Origin: Ruegeria sp. Ofav3-42
GTDB lineage: Bacteria > Pseudomonadota > Alphaproteobacteria > Rhodobacterales > Rhodobacteraceae
DNA length: 64,000 bases
NCBI RefSeq assembly: GCF_022347725.1
Contig: NZ_JAKRGB010000010.1
Coordinates: 62,001 to 126,000, forward strand
Direction: 5' to 3'
Shown: positions 56,760 to 64,000 of the stretch, piece by piece
Layout: every line of letters starts with the position of its first letter
Numbering within the stretch: the first letter of the stretch is position 1
Program-made: the position numbers and the translations under genes
Notes under the pieces: model-generated
Databases searched by the model: none
Seen by the model: only the letters and a program-made list of their open reading frames with translations
Told to the model about the DNA's origin: nothing

Positions 56760-57357
56760 TCATTTGAACCGTCGCGGCTTTGTCGCCTCCGGCCTTGCCG
56801 GTCTGGCACTGACCGCTCTGCCCCTTTCCGCCTTTGCCCAAACCGAAGCCAGCGCTAAGGCGCTGGTTGTCAGCGTCGTGGACGACATCAACCGCGTCAT
56901 TGCCTCGGGCAAATCCGAAAAAGCAATGATCCGCGATTTCGAAAAAATCTTCGTACAATACGCGGATGTGCCAATCATGGCGCGCTATGTGCTGGGGGCA
57001 GATGCCCGTTCGGCCAGCCCGAACCAACTGAAACAGTTCACCAAGGCGTTTCAGGGCTACATCTCCAGCAAATATGGCCGCCGTTTCCGCGAGTTCATCG
57101 GCGGCACCGTAACTGTCCGCAACGCCCGCAAGATCAAGGCAGGATACGAGGTGCGCACCTCCGTCAAGCTGCAGGGTTCATCGCCGTTTGAGGTAACCTT
57201 TCTGGTCTCCGACAAATCCGGCCGCGACAAGTTCTTCAACATGTTCATCGAAGGCGTGAACATGCTGCTGACCGAACGCACCGAAGTCGGAGCGATGCTT
57301 GATGCCCGCGGTGGAGACTTGAACCGCCTGATCAAGGACATGAAACGGACCAGTTGA
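56749..57357 (+). CDS. mlaC: Periplasmic phospholipid-binding protein MlaC
   Basis: A 202-residue Ttg2D/MlaC protein carrying lipids between MlaA and the inner membrane MlaFEDB transporter. It has a twin-arginine-like signal (NRRGFVASGLAGLALTALP, then SAFAQ), then ASAKALVVSVVDDINRVIAS, YADVPIMARYVLGADARSAS, FTKAFQGYISSKYGRRFREF and EGVNMLLTERTEVGAMLDAR. The start overlaps the mlaA end by 11 bases; ATG 56737 is in the same frame. Tat export is unusual for MlaC of enterobacteria but common in this group. Confidence 0.9.
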   Translation: MPSNHLNRRGFVASGLAGLALTALPLSAFAQTEASAKALVVSVVDDINRVIASGKSEKAMIRDFEKIFVQYADVPIMARYVLGADARSASPNQLKQFTKAFQGYISSKYGRRFREFIGGTVTVRNARKIKAGYEVRTSVKLQGSSPFEVTFLVSDKSGRDKFFNMFIEGVNMLLTERTEVGAMLDARGGDLNRLIKDMKRTS

Positions 57358-57374
57358 TCTGGTTCGCAAGTTGA

Positions 57375-57409
57375 AAAAGCGCCGCGCGATACCCTCGCGC
57401 GGTGCTTTT
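57375..57409. terminator. Bidirectional terminator between mlaC and the ABC operon
   Basis: AAAAGCGCCGCGCG / CGCGCGGTGCTTTT, 14 bp with one mismatch or G-U pair and a 7-base loop. The A/T ends give T runs for both strands; it lies between convergent operons. Confidence 0.92.
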
Positions 57410-57413
57410 GCAT

Positions 57414-58511
57414 TCAGTTCAAGCGCTCGCCGGTTTCCTTGGCGAAATAGGACACTTTGCTCATGTCAAATGCCAGGTTCAGCATTTTGCCCGCCTGCGC
57501 ACTGGTTTCTGCATGCAGACGTGCGGTGACCTGCTTGCCACCCAGTTCCGAGACCACATAGGTATCCGCACCTGCGGGTTCGACCATATCGACCAGGCAC
57601 TCGGCCTCCTGCACACTAGCACCAGCGCGGAAGCCCGCCTCAGCGATATCTTCCGGGCGCAACCCGAGGATGACGTCCTGCGGCAGAGAAAGCTCACGCG
57701 CGTCGTTCAGCACAAGCGTTTCGCCGGTCTCGCGGGCAATCGAGATCTGCGTGCCCGAACCGTTCTTCACAGCCTGCGCCGGGATCAGATTCATCGCGGG
57801 TGAGCCCATGAAATCAGCCACGAACAGGTTAGCCGGGTTGTTATAGATCTCGGCCGGAGTGCCGATTTGCTGCACAATGCCACCTTTCAGCACAACGATC
57901 TTAGTTGCCAGTGTCATCGCCTCGATCTGGTCGTGAGTGACGTAGACGATTGAGGCATCCAGAGTCTGGTGCAGCTTCTTGATCTCGGTCCGCATCTCGA
58001 CCCGCAGCTTGGCGTCGAGGTTGGACAGCGGCTCGTCAAACAGGAAGAGCTTGGGATCGCGCACCAGCGCACGACCCATCGCCACACGCTGACGCTGTCC
58101 ACCTGACAACTGGCTGGGACGACGGTTCAGCAACTGCTCGATCTGCAGCAGCGAGGCGACCTCTTTCAGCTTGGCGTCCTGTGTGGCCTGATCGACGCCG
58201 CGCACTTTCATGCCAAAGGTGATGTTCTTGGCCACCGTCATGGTCGGGTACAGAGCGTAGGACTGGAACACCATCGCGATGTCGCGGTCCTTGGGGCTGA
58301 CATGGGTCATGTCATTGCCACCAATGGACAGGGTGCCGCCAGTGATCGGCTCCAGCCCCGCAATACAGTTCAGCAGGGTTGATTTACCACAGCCCGAGGG
58401 GCCGACCAGCACCAGGAAATCACCCGGTTCGATCGAGATGTTGATGTCCTTCAGAATCTCGGTCGCGCCGTAATTCTTGTACAGATTGTTGATATCAAGG
58501 ATGGGAGCCAT
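57414..58511 (-). CDS. Sugar ABC transporter ATP-binding protein (UgpC/MalK type)
   Basis: A 365-residue ATPase: Walker A GPSGCGKSTLLNCIAG (about 37-52), Q-loop VFQSYALYPTMTV, signature LSGGQRQRVAMGRALV, Walker B LFLFDEPLSNLDAKLR, switch His in VYVTHDQIEAMTLA, and a C-terminal TOBE domain (LGLRPEDIAEAGF). MalK-like subunits power carbohydrate import. Last gene of the four-gene operon, 3 bases after the preceding permease stop. Confidence 0.95.
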   Translation of the reverse strand: MAPILDINNLYKNYGATEILKDINISIEPGDFLVLVGPSGCGKSTLLNCIAGLEPITGGTLSIGGNDMTHVSPKDRDIAMVFQSYALYPTMTVAKNITFGMKVRGVDQATQDAKLKEVASLLQIEQLLNRRPSQLSGGQRQRVAMGRALVRDPKLFLFDEPLSNLDAKLRVEMRTEIKKLHQTLDASIVYVTHDQIEAMTLATKIVVLKGGIVQQIGTPAEIYNNPANLFVADFMGSPAMNLIPAQAVKNGSGTQISIARETGETLVLNDARELSLPQDVILGLRPEDIAEAGFRAGASVQEAECLVDMVEPAGADTYVVSELGGKQVTARLHAETSAQAGKMLNLAFDMSKVSYFAKETGERLN

Positions 58512-58514
58512 GGG

Positions 58515-59414
58515 TTATCCCTTCACAGAGCCAGCGGTCAGACCGCGGATGAAATACTTACCGGCAACGACATAGACGAGCAGCGTCGGCAGCCCCGCGA
58601 TGATCGCGGCAGCCATGTCGACGTTGTACTCTTTGACGCCGGTGGTGGAGTTTACGATGTTGTTGAGCGCCACGGTCACGGGTTGCGTTCCCGCCTGGCT
58701 GAACGACACGCCGAACAGGAAGTCATTCCAAATCTGCGTGAACTGCCAGATCACGGTCACCACGATGATGGGCAGTGACAGCGGCAGGAAGATCGACCAG
58801 AAGATCCGCAAGAACCCGGCCCCATCGACGCGGGCTGCTTTGGTCAGCTCGGACGGAATGGTGACATAGTAGTTGCGGAAGAACAGCGTGGTGAAACCCA
58901 GCCCGTAGATCACGTGGACAAAGATCAGGCCCGGAATGGTTCCGGCGATCCCCATCATGCCCAGCAGACGCGCCATCGGCAGCAGGACAACCTGAAACGG
59001 GATGAAGCAGCCAAACAGCATCAGCGAGAAGATGATGTTCGCGCCTTTAAACCGCCACTGCGCGACCACATAGCCATTCAGTGCGCCTAGCAGAGTCGAC
59101 AGAACAACCGCAGGCACCGCGATCAGGACCGAGTTCCAGAAGTAAGGCCGCAGTCCTTCACACTGGATACCGGTACACGCGCCAGACCATGCGGTCTTCC
59201 AGGCATCGAAGCTGACTTCGCGCGGGAGCGAGATCAGGGACCCCGTGCGGATCTCCTCAAGGCTTTTCAGCGACGTGGTCAACATCACGAAAAGCGGCAT
59301 CAGGTAATACAGCGCAAACAGGCCCAGCAGGACGTAAAGCAACCAACGCAGGGCGATCTTGCCAGTGGCGCTTTGCGTGCGGGTTTGGGTTTGGGGCATC
59401 GACAGATCAGTCAT
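58515..59414 (-). CDS. Sugar ABC transporter permease, MalG type
   Basis: A 299-residue inner membrane protein with six helices. The EAA loop for ATPase contact is SELTKAARVDGAGFLRIFWS, followed by IFLPLSLPIIVVTVIWQFTQ. The N-terminal helix is ALRWLLYVLLGLFALYYLMP and the C-terminal AGKYFIRGLTAGSVKG is the CUT1 family end. Its start overlaps the other permease by 8 bases. Confidence 0.93.
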   Translation of the reverse strand: MTDLSMPQTQTRTQSATGKIALRWLLYVLLGLFALYYLMPLFVMLTTSLKSLEEIRTGSLISLPREVSFDAWKTAWSGACTGIQCEGLRPYFWNSVLIAVPAVVLSTLLGALNGYVVAQWRFKGANIIFSLMLFGCFIPFQVVLLPMARLLGMMGIAGTIPGLIFVHVIYGLGFTTLFFRNYYVTIPSELTKAARVDGAGFLRIFWSIFLPLSLPIIVVTVIWQFTQIWNDFLFGVSFSQAGTQPVTVALNNIVNSTTGVKEYNVDMAAAIIAGLPTLLVYVVAGKYFIRGLTAGSVKG

Positions 59415-60279
59415 TTTTCGCCCTCAGCTCTGAGTAAAGGTAAGGAACCACGATGGCAAAGACGACCAGCATCATGATCATCGCAGACGACGCCGCCTGA
59501 CCGATATCGCCGCGCGAAAACGCCATGGCGTACATATACGTGGCCGGAAGGTCAGTCGCGTAACCCGGACCGCCGCCGGTCAGGGCGATGACAAGGTCAA
59601 AGCTCTTGATCGCAAGGTGGGCAAGCACGATGAAGGCGGACAAGAAGATCGGAGCCATCGACGGTATGATGATCGCCGTATAGATGCGCCATGTGGGGAT
59701 ACCATCGACCTGTGCGGCCTTGATGATCTCTCCATCGACCGAACGAAGCCCGGCCAGAAACAGCGCCATGACAAAACCCGAGCTTTGCCAGATTGCGGCA
59801 ATAACGATGGTGTAGATTGCGTAGTCGGGGTTCACCAACCAGTCGAACTCGAAATTCGGGAATCCCCAGCCCTGCACCATGGATTCAATGCCCAGACCCG
59901 GGTTCAGGATCCACTTCCACGCGGTACCGGTCACGATCATCGACAGCGCCATCGGGTACAGGTAGATGGTGCGGATCGCGCCTTCGACGCGGATCTTCTG
60001 ATCCAGCAGGATGGCCAGCAACAGGCCCAGCACCATCGCGATAACGATGAACAGCGCACCAAAGATATACAGGTTGTTGATCGCCGTATCCCAGCGGGGC
60101 GAGTCAAACAGGCGTTCGTATTGGATGAAGCCCTTGATCTCGTATTTCGGCAGTAGTTTCGATCGGGTCAGCGACACCCACGCGGTCCATCCAATAAAGC
60201 CGTAGACAAAGATCAATACGGCGATGAACGACGGTGCCAGCACCACCTTGGGCAGGTGGTTTTCCAGCCATTCGGACAT
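59407..60279 (-). CDS. Sugar ABC transporter permease, MalF type
   Basis: A 290-residue CUT1-type permease: LAPSFIAVLIFVYGFIGWTA in helix one, TIYLYPMALSMIVTGTAWKW, and the EAA loop DGEIIKAAQVDGIPTWRIYT followed by AIIIPSMAPIFLSAFIVLAH. It heterodimerises with the MalG-type subunit. The arrangement SBP-MalF-MalG-ATPase matches glucose/mannose importers such as GtsABCD; the sugar is inferred only from the linked two-component system. It follows a hairpin-containing 57-base gap. Confidence 0.93.
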   Translation of the reverse strand: MSEWLENHLPKVVLAPSFIAVLIFVYGFIGWTAWVSLTRSKLLPKYEIKGFIQYERLFDSPRWDTAINNLYIFGALFIVIAMVLGLLLAILLDQKIRVEGAIRTIYLYPMALSMIVTGTAWKWILNPGLGIESMVQGWGFPNFEFDWLVNPDYAIYTIVIAAIWQSSGFVMALFLAGLRSVDGEIIKAAQVDGIPTWRIYTAIIIPSMAPIFLSAFIVLAHLAIKSFDLVIALTGGGPGYATDLPATYMYAMAFSRGDIGQAASSAMIMMLVVFAIVVPYLYSELRAKND

Positions 60280-60299
60280 TTTAGCCTCCGGGGAAAGAT

Positions 60300-60328
60300 G
60301 CTCTGCCCCGCATCATAGGGGGCAGAGC
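60300..60328 (-). other. Intercistronic hairpin between binding-protein and permease genes
   Basis: GCTCTGCCCC / GGGGCAGAGC, perfect 10-bp stem with a 9-base loop, 8 bases after the binding-protein stop and 20 bases before the MalF-type start. No T run follows, so rather than full termination it probably stabilises the upstream mRNA or causes partial termination, raising binding-protein output, as with the malE-malF REP element. Confidence 0.7.
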
Positions 60329-60336
60329 GTGTTGGA

Positions 60337-61581
60337 TCAGTAGCTGTTTGCCACTGCGTCCGCCAATTGCTGAACCGCGTCAGCCGAGGACATATCCGAG
60401 TTAAAGTGCGCGGTCACAACATCGGTGATCGCACCGGCCTGCGACCCGCGCAGCGCCATGCCATGAGCGTAAGACGGCAGCAGCGAACCGCCAGCCGAGG
60501 TCGTGCCCATGTCTTCGGCCGAGATTTTGGCGCAGATGTCAAAAGCATCCAGTGCTACATCGGTCCGTGCCGGGATCGAGCCCTTGTTCAGGTTGAACAC
60601 TTCCTGAAAGTTCGGCGCAACGATCAGCTTGGCCAGCAGTTCCTGACCGGCGCGGTTGTCGTCACCTTCAACTTCGAACATGGCAAAGCTGTCGACGTTG
60701 TACAGATATCCATCACCGGGGGTCGAGGCGCACAGGAAATCTTCGCCGGGCTTCTTGCCGGCTGCGAGGAATTCGCCCTTGGCCCAATCACCCATGATCT
60801 GGAAAGCCGCCTCGCCGTTCATCACCATGGCGGTGGCCAGGTTCCAGTCACGGCCCGAGAAGTTCTCGTCCACGTAACCACGCAAGGTGCGCATCTGGTC
60901 AAAAACCTGAACCATGGTGTCCGAGGTCAGCGCCTCGGGGTCGAGATCGACCAGAGCCTTCTGATAGAATTCAGGTCCGCCCAGACCCAAAGCAACCGCT
61001 TCGAATACAGTCGCGTCCTGCCAGGACTGACCACCATGGGCCAGCGGGATCACACCAGCGGCCTGCAGTTTCTCGGCTGCGGCGTTGAACTCTTCCCACG
61101 TGGTGGGCATTTCGATGCCGTTGGCGGCCAGCACGTCGGCGTTCGCCCAGATCCAGTCGATGCGGTGGACGTTCACAGGTGCGGCGCACCACGTTCCTTC
61201 GCACATCATGTGACCAGCGATCGACGCAGGCAGAACATCCGCCCAGCCCTCGGCCTCGGCCACATTGGAAATGTCGGCCAGAACGCCTTCTTCGTACCAT
61301 TCCTGAATGGCGGGACCTTTCAGCTGAACGGCGGTCGGCGCATTACCGGCCAGAACGCGGGCACGCAGCGCGGTCATTGCCGCATCGCCGCCGCCACCCG
61401 CAACGGGCATATCAGTCCAGGTGCCACCATTCGAGGCGAACTCTTCCTGCAAAACGGCGACCGATTTGGCCTCACCACCCGAGGTCCACCAATGCAGAAC
61501 TTCCGCCTGCGGTTCGGCCATAACCGACGACCCAGCCACAACGGCCAGTGTCGAAACGGTGGCAAATGCAAAACGCTTCAT
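60337..61581 (-). CDS. Sugar ABC transporter substrate-binding protein
   Basis: A 414-residue periplasmic binding protein (cluster B, CUT1). Signal peptide at 1-22 (AVVAGSSVMA). The mature part shows VLHWWTSGGEAKSVAVLQEE, LLPSYAHGMALRG, AFQIMGDWAKGEFLAAGKKP and NLNKGSIPARTDV. It matches the glucose/mannose-type (GtsA-like) SBPs by eye. ATG 61581 (MKRFAFATVSTLAVVAG) starts at the signal peptide; upstream codons are not conserved. First gene of the ABC operon, facing the two-component genes. Confidence 0.93.
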   Translation of the reverse strand: MKRFAFATVSTLAVVAGSSVMAEPQAEVLHWWTSGGEAKSVAVLQEEFASNGGTWTDMPVAGGGGDAAMTALRARVLAGNAPTAVQLKGPAIQEWYEEGVLADISNVAEAEGWADVLPASIAGHMMCEGTWCAAPVNVHRIDWIWANADVLAANGIEMPTTWEEFNAAAEKLQAAGVIPLAHGGQSWQDATVFEAVALGLGGPEFYQKALVDLDPEALTSDTMVQVFDQMRTLRGYVDENFSGRDWNLATAMVMNGEAAFQIMGDWAKGEFLAAGKKPGEDFLCASTPGDGYLYNVDSFAMFEVEGDDNRAGQELLAKLIVAPNFQEVFNLNKGSIPARTDVALDAFDICAKISAEDMGTTSAGGSLLPSYAHGMALRGSQAGAITDVVTAHFNSDMSSADAVQQLADAVANSY

Positions 61582-61711
61582 TTCTTGTCTCCTCCCAGAA
61601 AACTTCTGTGACTGCCAAAGCAGCGATGGGCGCCATTCTGGGACCAGATCACTTTCTGACAATGTAGAATTCACGGTAAGGCGCGGAATCCGACCAAATT
61701 TTCACCACTTC

Positions 61712-61770
61712 TGTTACAGCGTGTTACGTTAGCATTGAATCTGTTTCCGTTCGTTACAATGGACGGTAAC
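61712..61770. promoter_or_regulatory. GTTAC-type repeats between the sugar operon and the two-component genes
   Basis: TGTTAC at 61712-61717 and again at 61722-61727 is a direct repeat with 10-base period, typical of OmpR-family sites. GTTAC-N8-GTAAC at 61753-61770 is an inverted copy of the same core. They lie in the 218-base divergent gap, 131 bases from the binding-protein start and 30 bases from the regulator start. Binding by the adjacent response regulator is inferred. Confidence 0.5.
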
Positions 61771-61799
61771 GGGATAAGAAAATTGGGAGGACAGACAGA

Positions 61800-62531
61800 G
61801 TGAGCATTCCGCGGCTTCTGGTGGTGGATGACGACCCGGACATGCGGTCGATGATGACCCAGTTATTGCAAAAGAACGGCTTTATCGCTCTGCCCGCCAG
61901 TTCCGAAAAGGAAATTCGCGCACATCTGTCCAATGGTCGGATCGACCTGATCCTGTTGGATGTCATGCTTGGGGATGAAAACGGTATCGATATCTGTGCT
62001 CGGCTGCGGCGCGAACAGGATGTGCCTATCATTCTGGTCTCGGCCCTGTCCGCCGATCATCAACGGATGGCAGGCTACGAGGTCGGCGCGGATGACTACA
62101 TTGCCAAGCCGTTCAACCCCCAACTGATGCTGGCCCGCGTCCGCGCGGTAATGCAACGCGCCAGACGCTCGTCCTCGCTGGCCTATCGCCGCCGCACGCG
62201 CACCTTCCGGTTCAACGGCTGGGTTTTTGATGGCAAACGCGATGACCTGCATTCGCCTGAGGGCTATCTAGTCGCGTTGTCACAACGGGAAACCGCATTG
62301 CTCAAGGTTCTGCTGGCCAACCCGCATATCCCGCTGACCCGCGATGAAATCGTTGCGGCACTGGATGTCACAGGAGACAGCGACAAACCCGAGGCACAGG
62401 GCCGCGCCATCGACATGCTGGTTGGCCGTTTGCGCTCCAAGATCGAAGCCAACCCAAAAGATCCGCAGATGCTGCGCACGGAACGCGGGGTCGGCTATAT
62501 TTTTGCCGCCGAAATCTCGGTCGAAGAATGA
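61800..62531 (+). CDS. OmpR-family response regulator, probable activator of the sugar ABC operon
   Basis: A 243-residue response regulator. Receiver domain at 5-118 with phospho-acceptor Asp54 in LILLDVMLGDENG, acidic pair Asp11/Asp12 and Lys103 in YIAKPFNP; C-terminal winged helix at about 140-240 (SQRETALLKVLLANPHIPLT, LVGRLRSKIEANPKDPQMLR, TERGVGYIF). The start is GTG with GGGAGGA upstream. It is divergent from a sugar importer, as gltR is from gtsABCD in Pseudomonas. It overlaps the kinase gene by ATGA. Confidence 0.92.
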   Translation: MSIPRLLVVDDDPDMRSMMTQLLQKNGFIALPASSEKEIRAHLSNGRIDLILLDVMLGDENGIDICARLRREQDVPIILVSALSADHQRMAGYEVGADDYIAKPFNPQLMLARVRAVMQRARRSSSLAYRRRTRTFRFNGWVFDGKRDDLHSPEGYLVALSQRETALLKVLLANPHIPLTRDEIVAALDVTGDSDKPEAQGRAIDMLVGRLRSKIEANPKDPQMLRTERGVGYIFAAEISVEE

Positions 62532-63970
62532 CTTTGCGCCTGCGCAATCTGGGGTGGTTTTGGACCCTCTCGGCTTTTGCCGCAGGCCTCATGTCTGCTG
62601 CAATATGGTTCGCCTCGGCCCGCGCCTGGAACGAATACCTGCTGCAATCCTTTGTTGCCGGGTTCACGGTCTACGAAGAGTTGCGGACCGGCATGGCCCC
62701 CTCCGAAGGTCTGTCGATCACGCCCTTGTCGCCACAAGATGCCGCCTTGGCCGAAAACGGCGAGTTCCAGCGGCTGCCCGGATTCTCGAACCGTCGCTTT
62801 GTCACCAACCTTTCGATCCTGACTGACAGTTCTTCACCCCTTAGCGGGCGTGAACTGACCGTCGCGATCCTGTCAGACCGGCTGGTTTATCCGGTGTCGG
62901 ATATCGTATCGGGAATTGATCAGACCGGTCCCGAGAAGATGGGAAACCTGACCCGATTGCTGGCGACATACTGCAGCGAACCTATCCTGATTGCAAAATT
63001 CGGGCGCGAAGCCTGGCATCAGGTCGACGGAACGAGGATCTGGGGCTGTCAGGCAGCGCCCATGGATTTACGCCTGCCCGCGATCATTATGGGAATCGTA
63101 GCGCTGGCGGTCATCCTATCTTCCGTCAGCAATGTTTCAGATACGTTCACGCGATTTGCCCGCGCGTTACGTGAACGCCAGCGCCTTGGCGGGCCGGAAA
63201 GCTATGACGCGGATGGTCCGGATGAGCTGCGCGAAATCGTATCGGCGGTGAATGCCCATCTTGAGGCCGAACGCGCTCAGCTGGAAAAACGTGCGACGGT
63301 TCTGTCTGGCGTCAGCCACGATCTTGGAACGCCCGCCACCCGAGTACGCCTGCGCGCCGCTCTGATCCCCGACGATGAGCTGCGCGAAAAGCTTGAGGCG
63401 GATGTGGATCAGATGACCGGTATGATCGAAAGCGTTCTGACCTATACAAGATCCGAACTGGATGTCGAAGAACCGCGCCAGATTTCCCTGACGTCCTTGG
63501 TTGAGGCACTGGTGGCCGACTATCAGGATATGGACCTGCCGGTGACGCTGAAAAAGATCGATCCGGTTGCGGTCGAGGGGGCAACATCGGTTTTCATGTC
63601 TCGACGCGGCCATGGTCAGTTGCCGGAAACACGACGCATTCTGGTCATGGCCCGGCCGATCTCACTAAAGCGCGCGTTGACCAACCTGATCGACAACGCA
63701 TTGAAATACGGGCGTCACGCCGAGGTGCAGTTGGAGACGGATGCCAGCACCGCGACCATCACGGTCGAGGATAAGGGCACCGATTTGTCCGTGTCGGATA
63801 TCGAAAACCTGATGGCCCCGTTTCAGCGCGGCTCCAACACCGGGTCATCCGACGGGTACGGTTTGGGCCTGACGATCGCCGCCACCGTCGCCGAACAACA
63901 TGGCGGCGAGATGAGTTTCGAGGCAGGAGATCGCGGACTGCGCGCCCGCCTGCAAATTGCCCGTCAGTAA
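62528..63970 (+). CDS. Sensor histidine kinase of the sugar two-component system
   Basis: A 480-residue kinase. Membrane helices at about 9-30 and 184-206 enclose a 150-residue periplasmic sensor with two cysteines (Cys149, Cys174). A HAMP-like linker follows (FTRFARALRERQRLGGPESY), then the H-box LSGVSHDLGTPATRVRLRAA with His264, where the common Arg after HDL is Gly. The ATPase domain has N-box ALTNLIDNALKYG, VEDKGTDLS, LMAPFQRGSNTGSSDGYGLG and LGLTIAATVAEQHGGEM. A link to the sugar importer is inferred from divergence. Confidence 0.92.
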   Translation: MTLRLRNLGWFWTLSAFAAGLMSAAIWFASARAWNEYLLQSFVAGFTVYEELRTGMAPSEGLSITPLSPQDAALAENGEFQRLPGFSNRRFVTNLSILTDSSSPLSGRELTVAILSDRLVYPVSDIVSGIDQTGPEKMGNLTRLLATYCSEPILIAKFGREAWHQVDGTRIWGCQAAPMDLRLPAIIMGIVALAVILSSVSNVSDTFTRFARALRERQRLGGPESYDADGPDELREIVSAVNAHLEAERAQLEKRATVLSGVSHDLGTPATRVRLRAALIPDDELREKLEADVDQMTGMIESVLTYTRSELDVEEPRQISLTSLVEALVADYQDMDLPVTLKKIDPVAVEGATSVFMSRRGHGQLPETRRILVMARPISLKRALTNLIDNALKYGRHAEVQLETDASTATITVEDKGTDLSVSDIENLMAPFQRGSNTGSSDGYGLGLTIAATVAEQHGGEMSFEAGDRGLRARLQIARQ

Positions 63971-64000
63971 GCGCCTAGGTCGTATAACTGCGCACCAGGG

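Noticed and set aside
60367..61611. 414-codon plus-strand frame
   Set aside because: Exact mirror of the sugar-binding protein gene, which has a signal peptide and clear family features on the minus strand.

Overview
The window looks like a chromosomal segment of a Roseobacter-group alphaproteobacterium (Rhodobacteraceae, close to Ruegeria, Leisingera or Phaeobacter). The basis is the GC-rich coding sequence, very tight gene packing with many 4-base stop/start overlaps, and recognisable protein families: heparinase-like/rsmB/DUF1674, rbfA/truB, rpsO/pnp, a VPLPA-type C-terminal sorting signal and the tmpAB phosphonate genes. Taxonomy is inferred from protein content, not from a marker gene. 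No rRNA, tRNA, CRISPR array, integrase or intact IS element was seen.

Layout. 1-2.4 kb: heparinase-like gene (cut by the left edge), rsmB, and a DUF1674 gene diverging from them. 2.4-5.8 kb: a LysR regulator divergent from tmpA-tmpB and an AllA-like cupin gene, predicted to turn 2-trimethylaminoethylphosphonate into glycine betaine and phosphate. 5.8-8.3 kb: a DMT exporter and TetR pair with two copies of an operator, then a Tat-exported protein whose domain resembles the alanyl-tRNA synthetase catalytic core. 8.3-14.2 kb: dapB, rbfA, a phosphodiester glycosidase, truB, a VPLPA-sorted protein, a DUF1643 protein, an RTX repeat protein and rpsO. 14.2-18.6 kb: a 4.3 kb interval separates rpsO from pnp. 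It holds two genes broken only by in-frame TGA codons, a BCCT transporter and about 1 kb without a clear gene. 18.6-22.1 kb: pnp, then a two-gene unit of unknown function whose promoter is bracketed by a 19-base inverted repeat.

22-31 kb: SnoaL-like, DUF1326, outer membrane barrel, glycosyltransferase 25, 1-Cys peroxiredoxin, aldehyde dehydrogenase, cation efflux, AraC-methyltransferase, nth and a PfkB sugar kinase. 31-38 kb: a coupled radical SAM and DUF547 lipoprotein pair, a glutathione transferase, a SigZ-like sigma factor, rppH, a FadH-like dienoyl-CoA reductase with a candidate operator, and a ribbon-helix-helix plus unknown protein pair. 38-48.6 kb: DUF4399, LysR, an SDR lacking the catalytic Tyr, a tightly overlapped four-gene operon, a TetR/SDR pair with duplicated operators, sfsA, a TPR-sulfotransferase and map. 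48.6-57.4 kb: HAD phosphatase, rsmD, ferredoxin reductase, Prx5, small lipoprotein and EF-hand genes, a pterin dehydratase, an acetyltransferase-like protein, glycerophosphodiesterase, RidA, mlaA and mlaC. 57.4-64 kb: a sugar ABC importer operon facing a two-component system that probably controls it.

Most of the window is ordinary core chromosome. The parts most worth a second look are the exported AlaRS-like protein (7.5-8.3 kb), the TGA-interrupted gene pair (14.5-15.9 kb), the unit at 20.8-22.1 kb, the radical SAM/DUF547 pair (31.2-33.5 kb) and the cupin in the tmp operon (5.1-5.7 kb).
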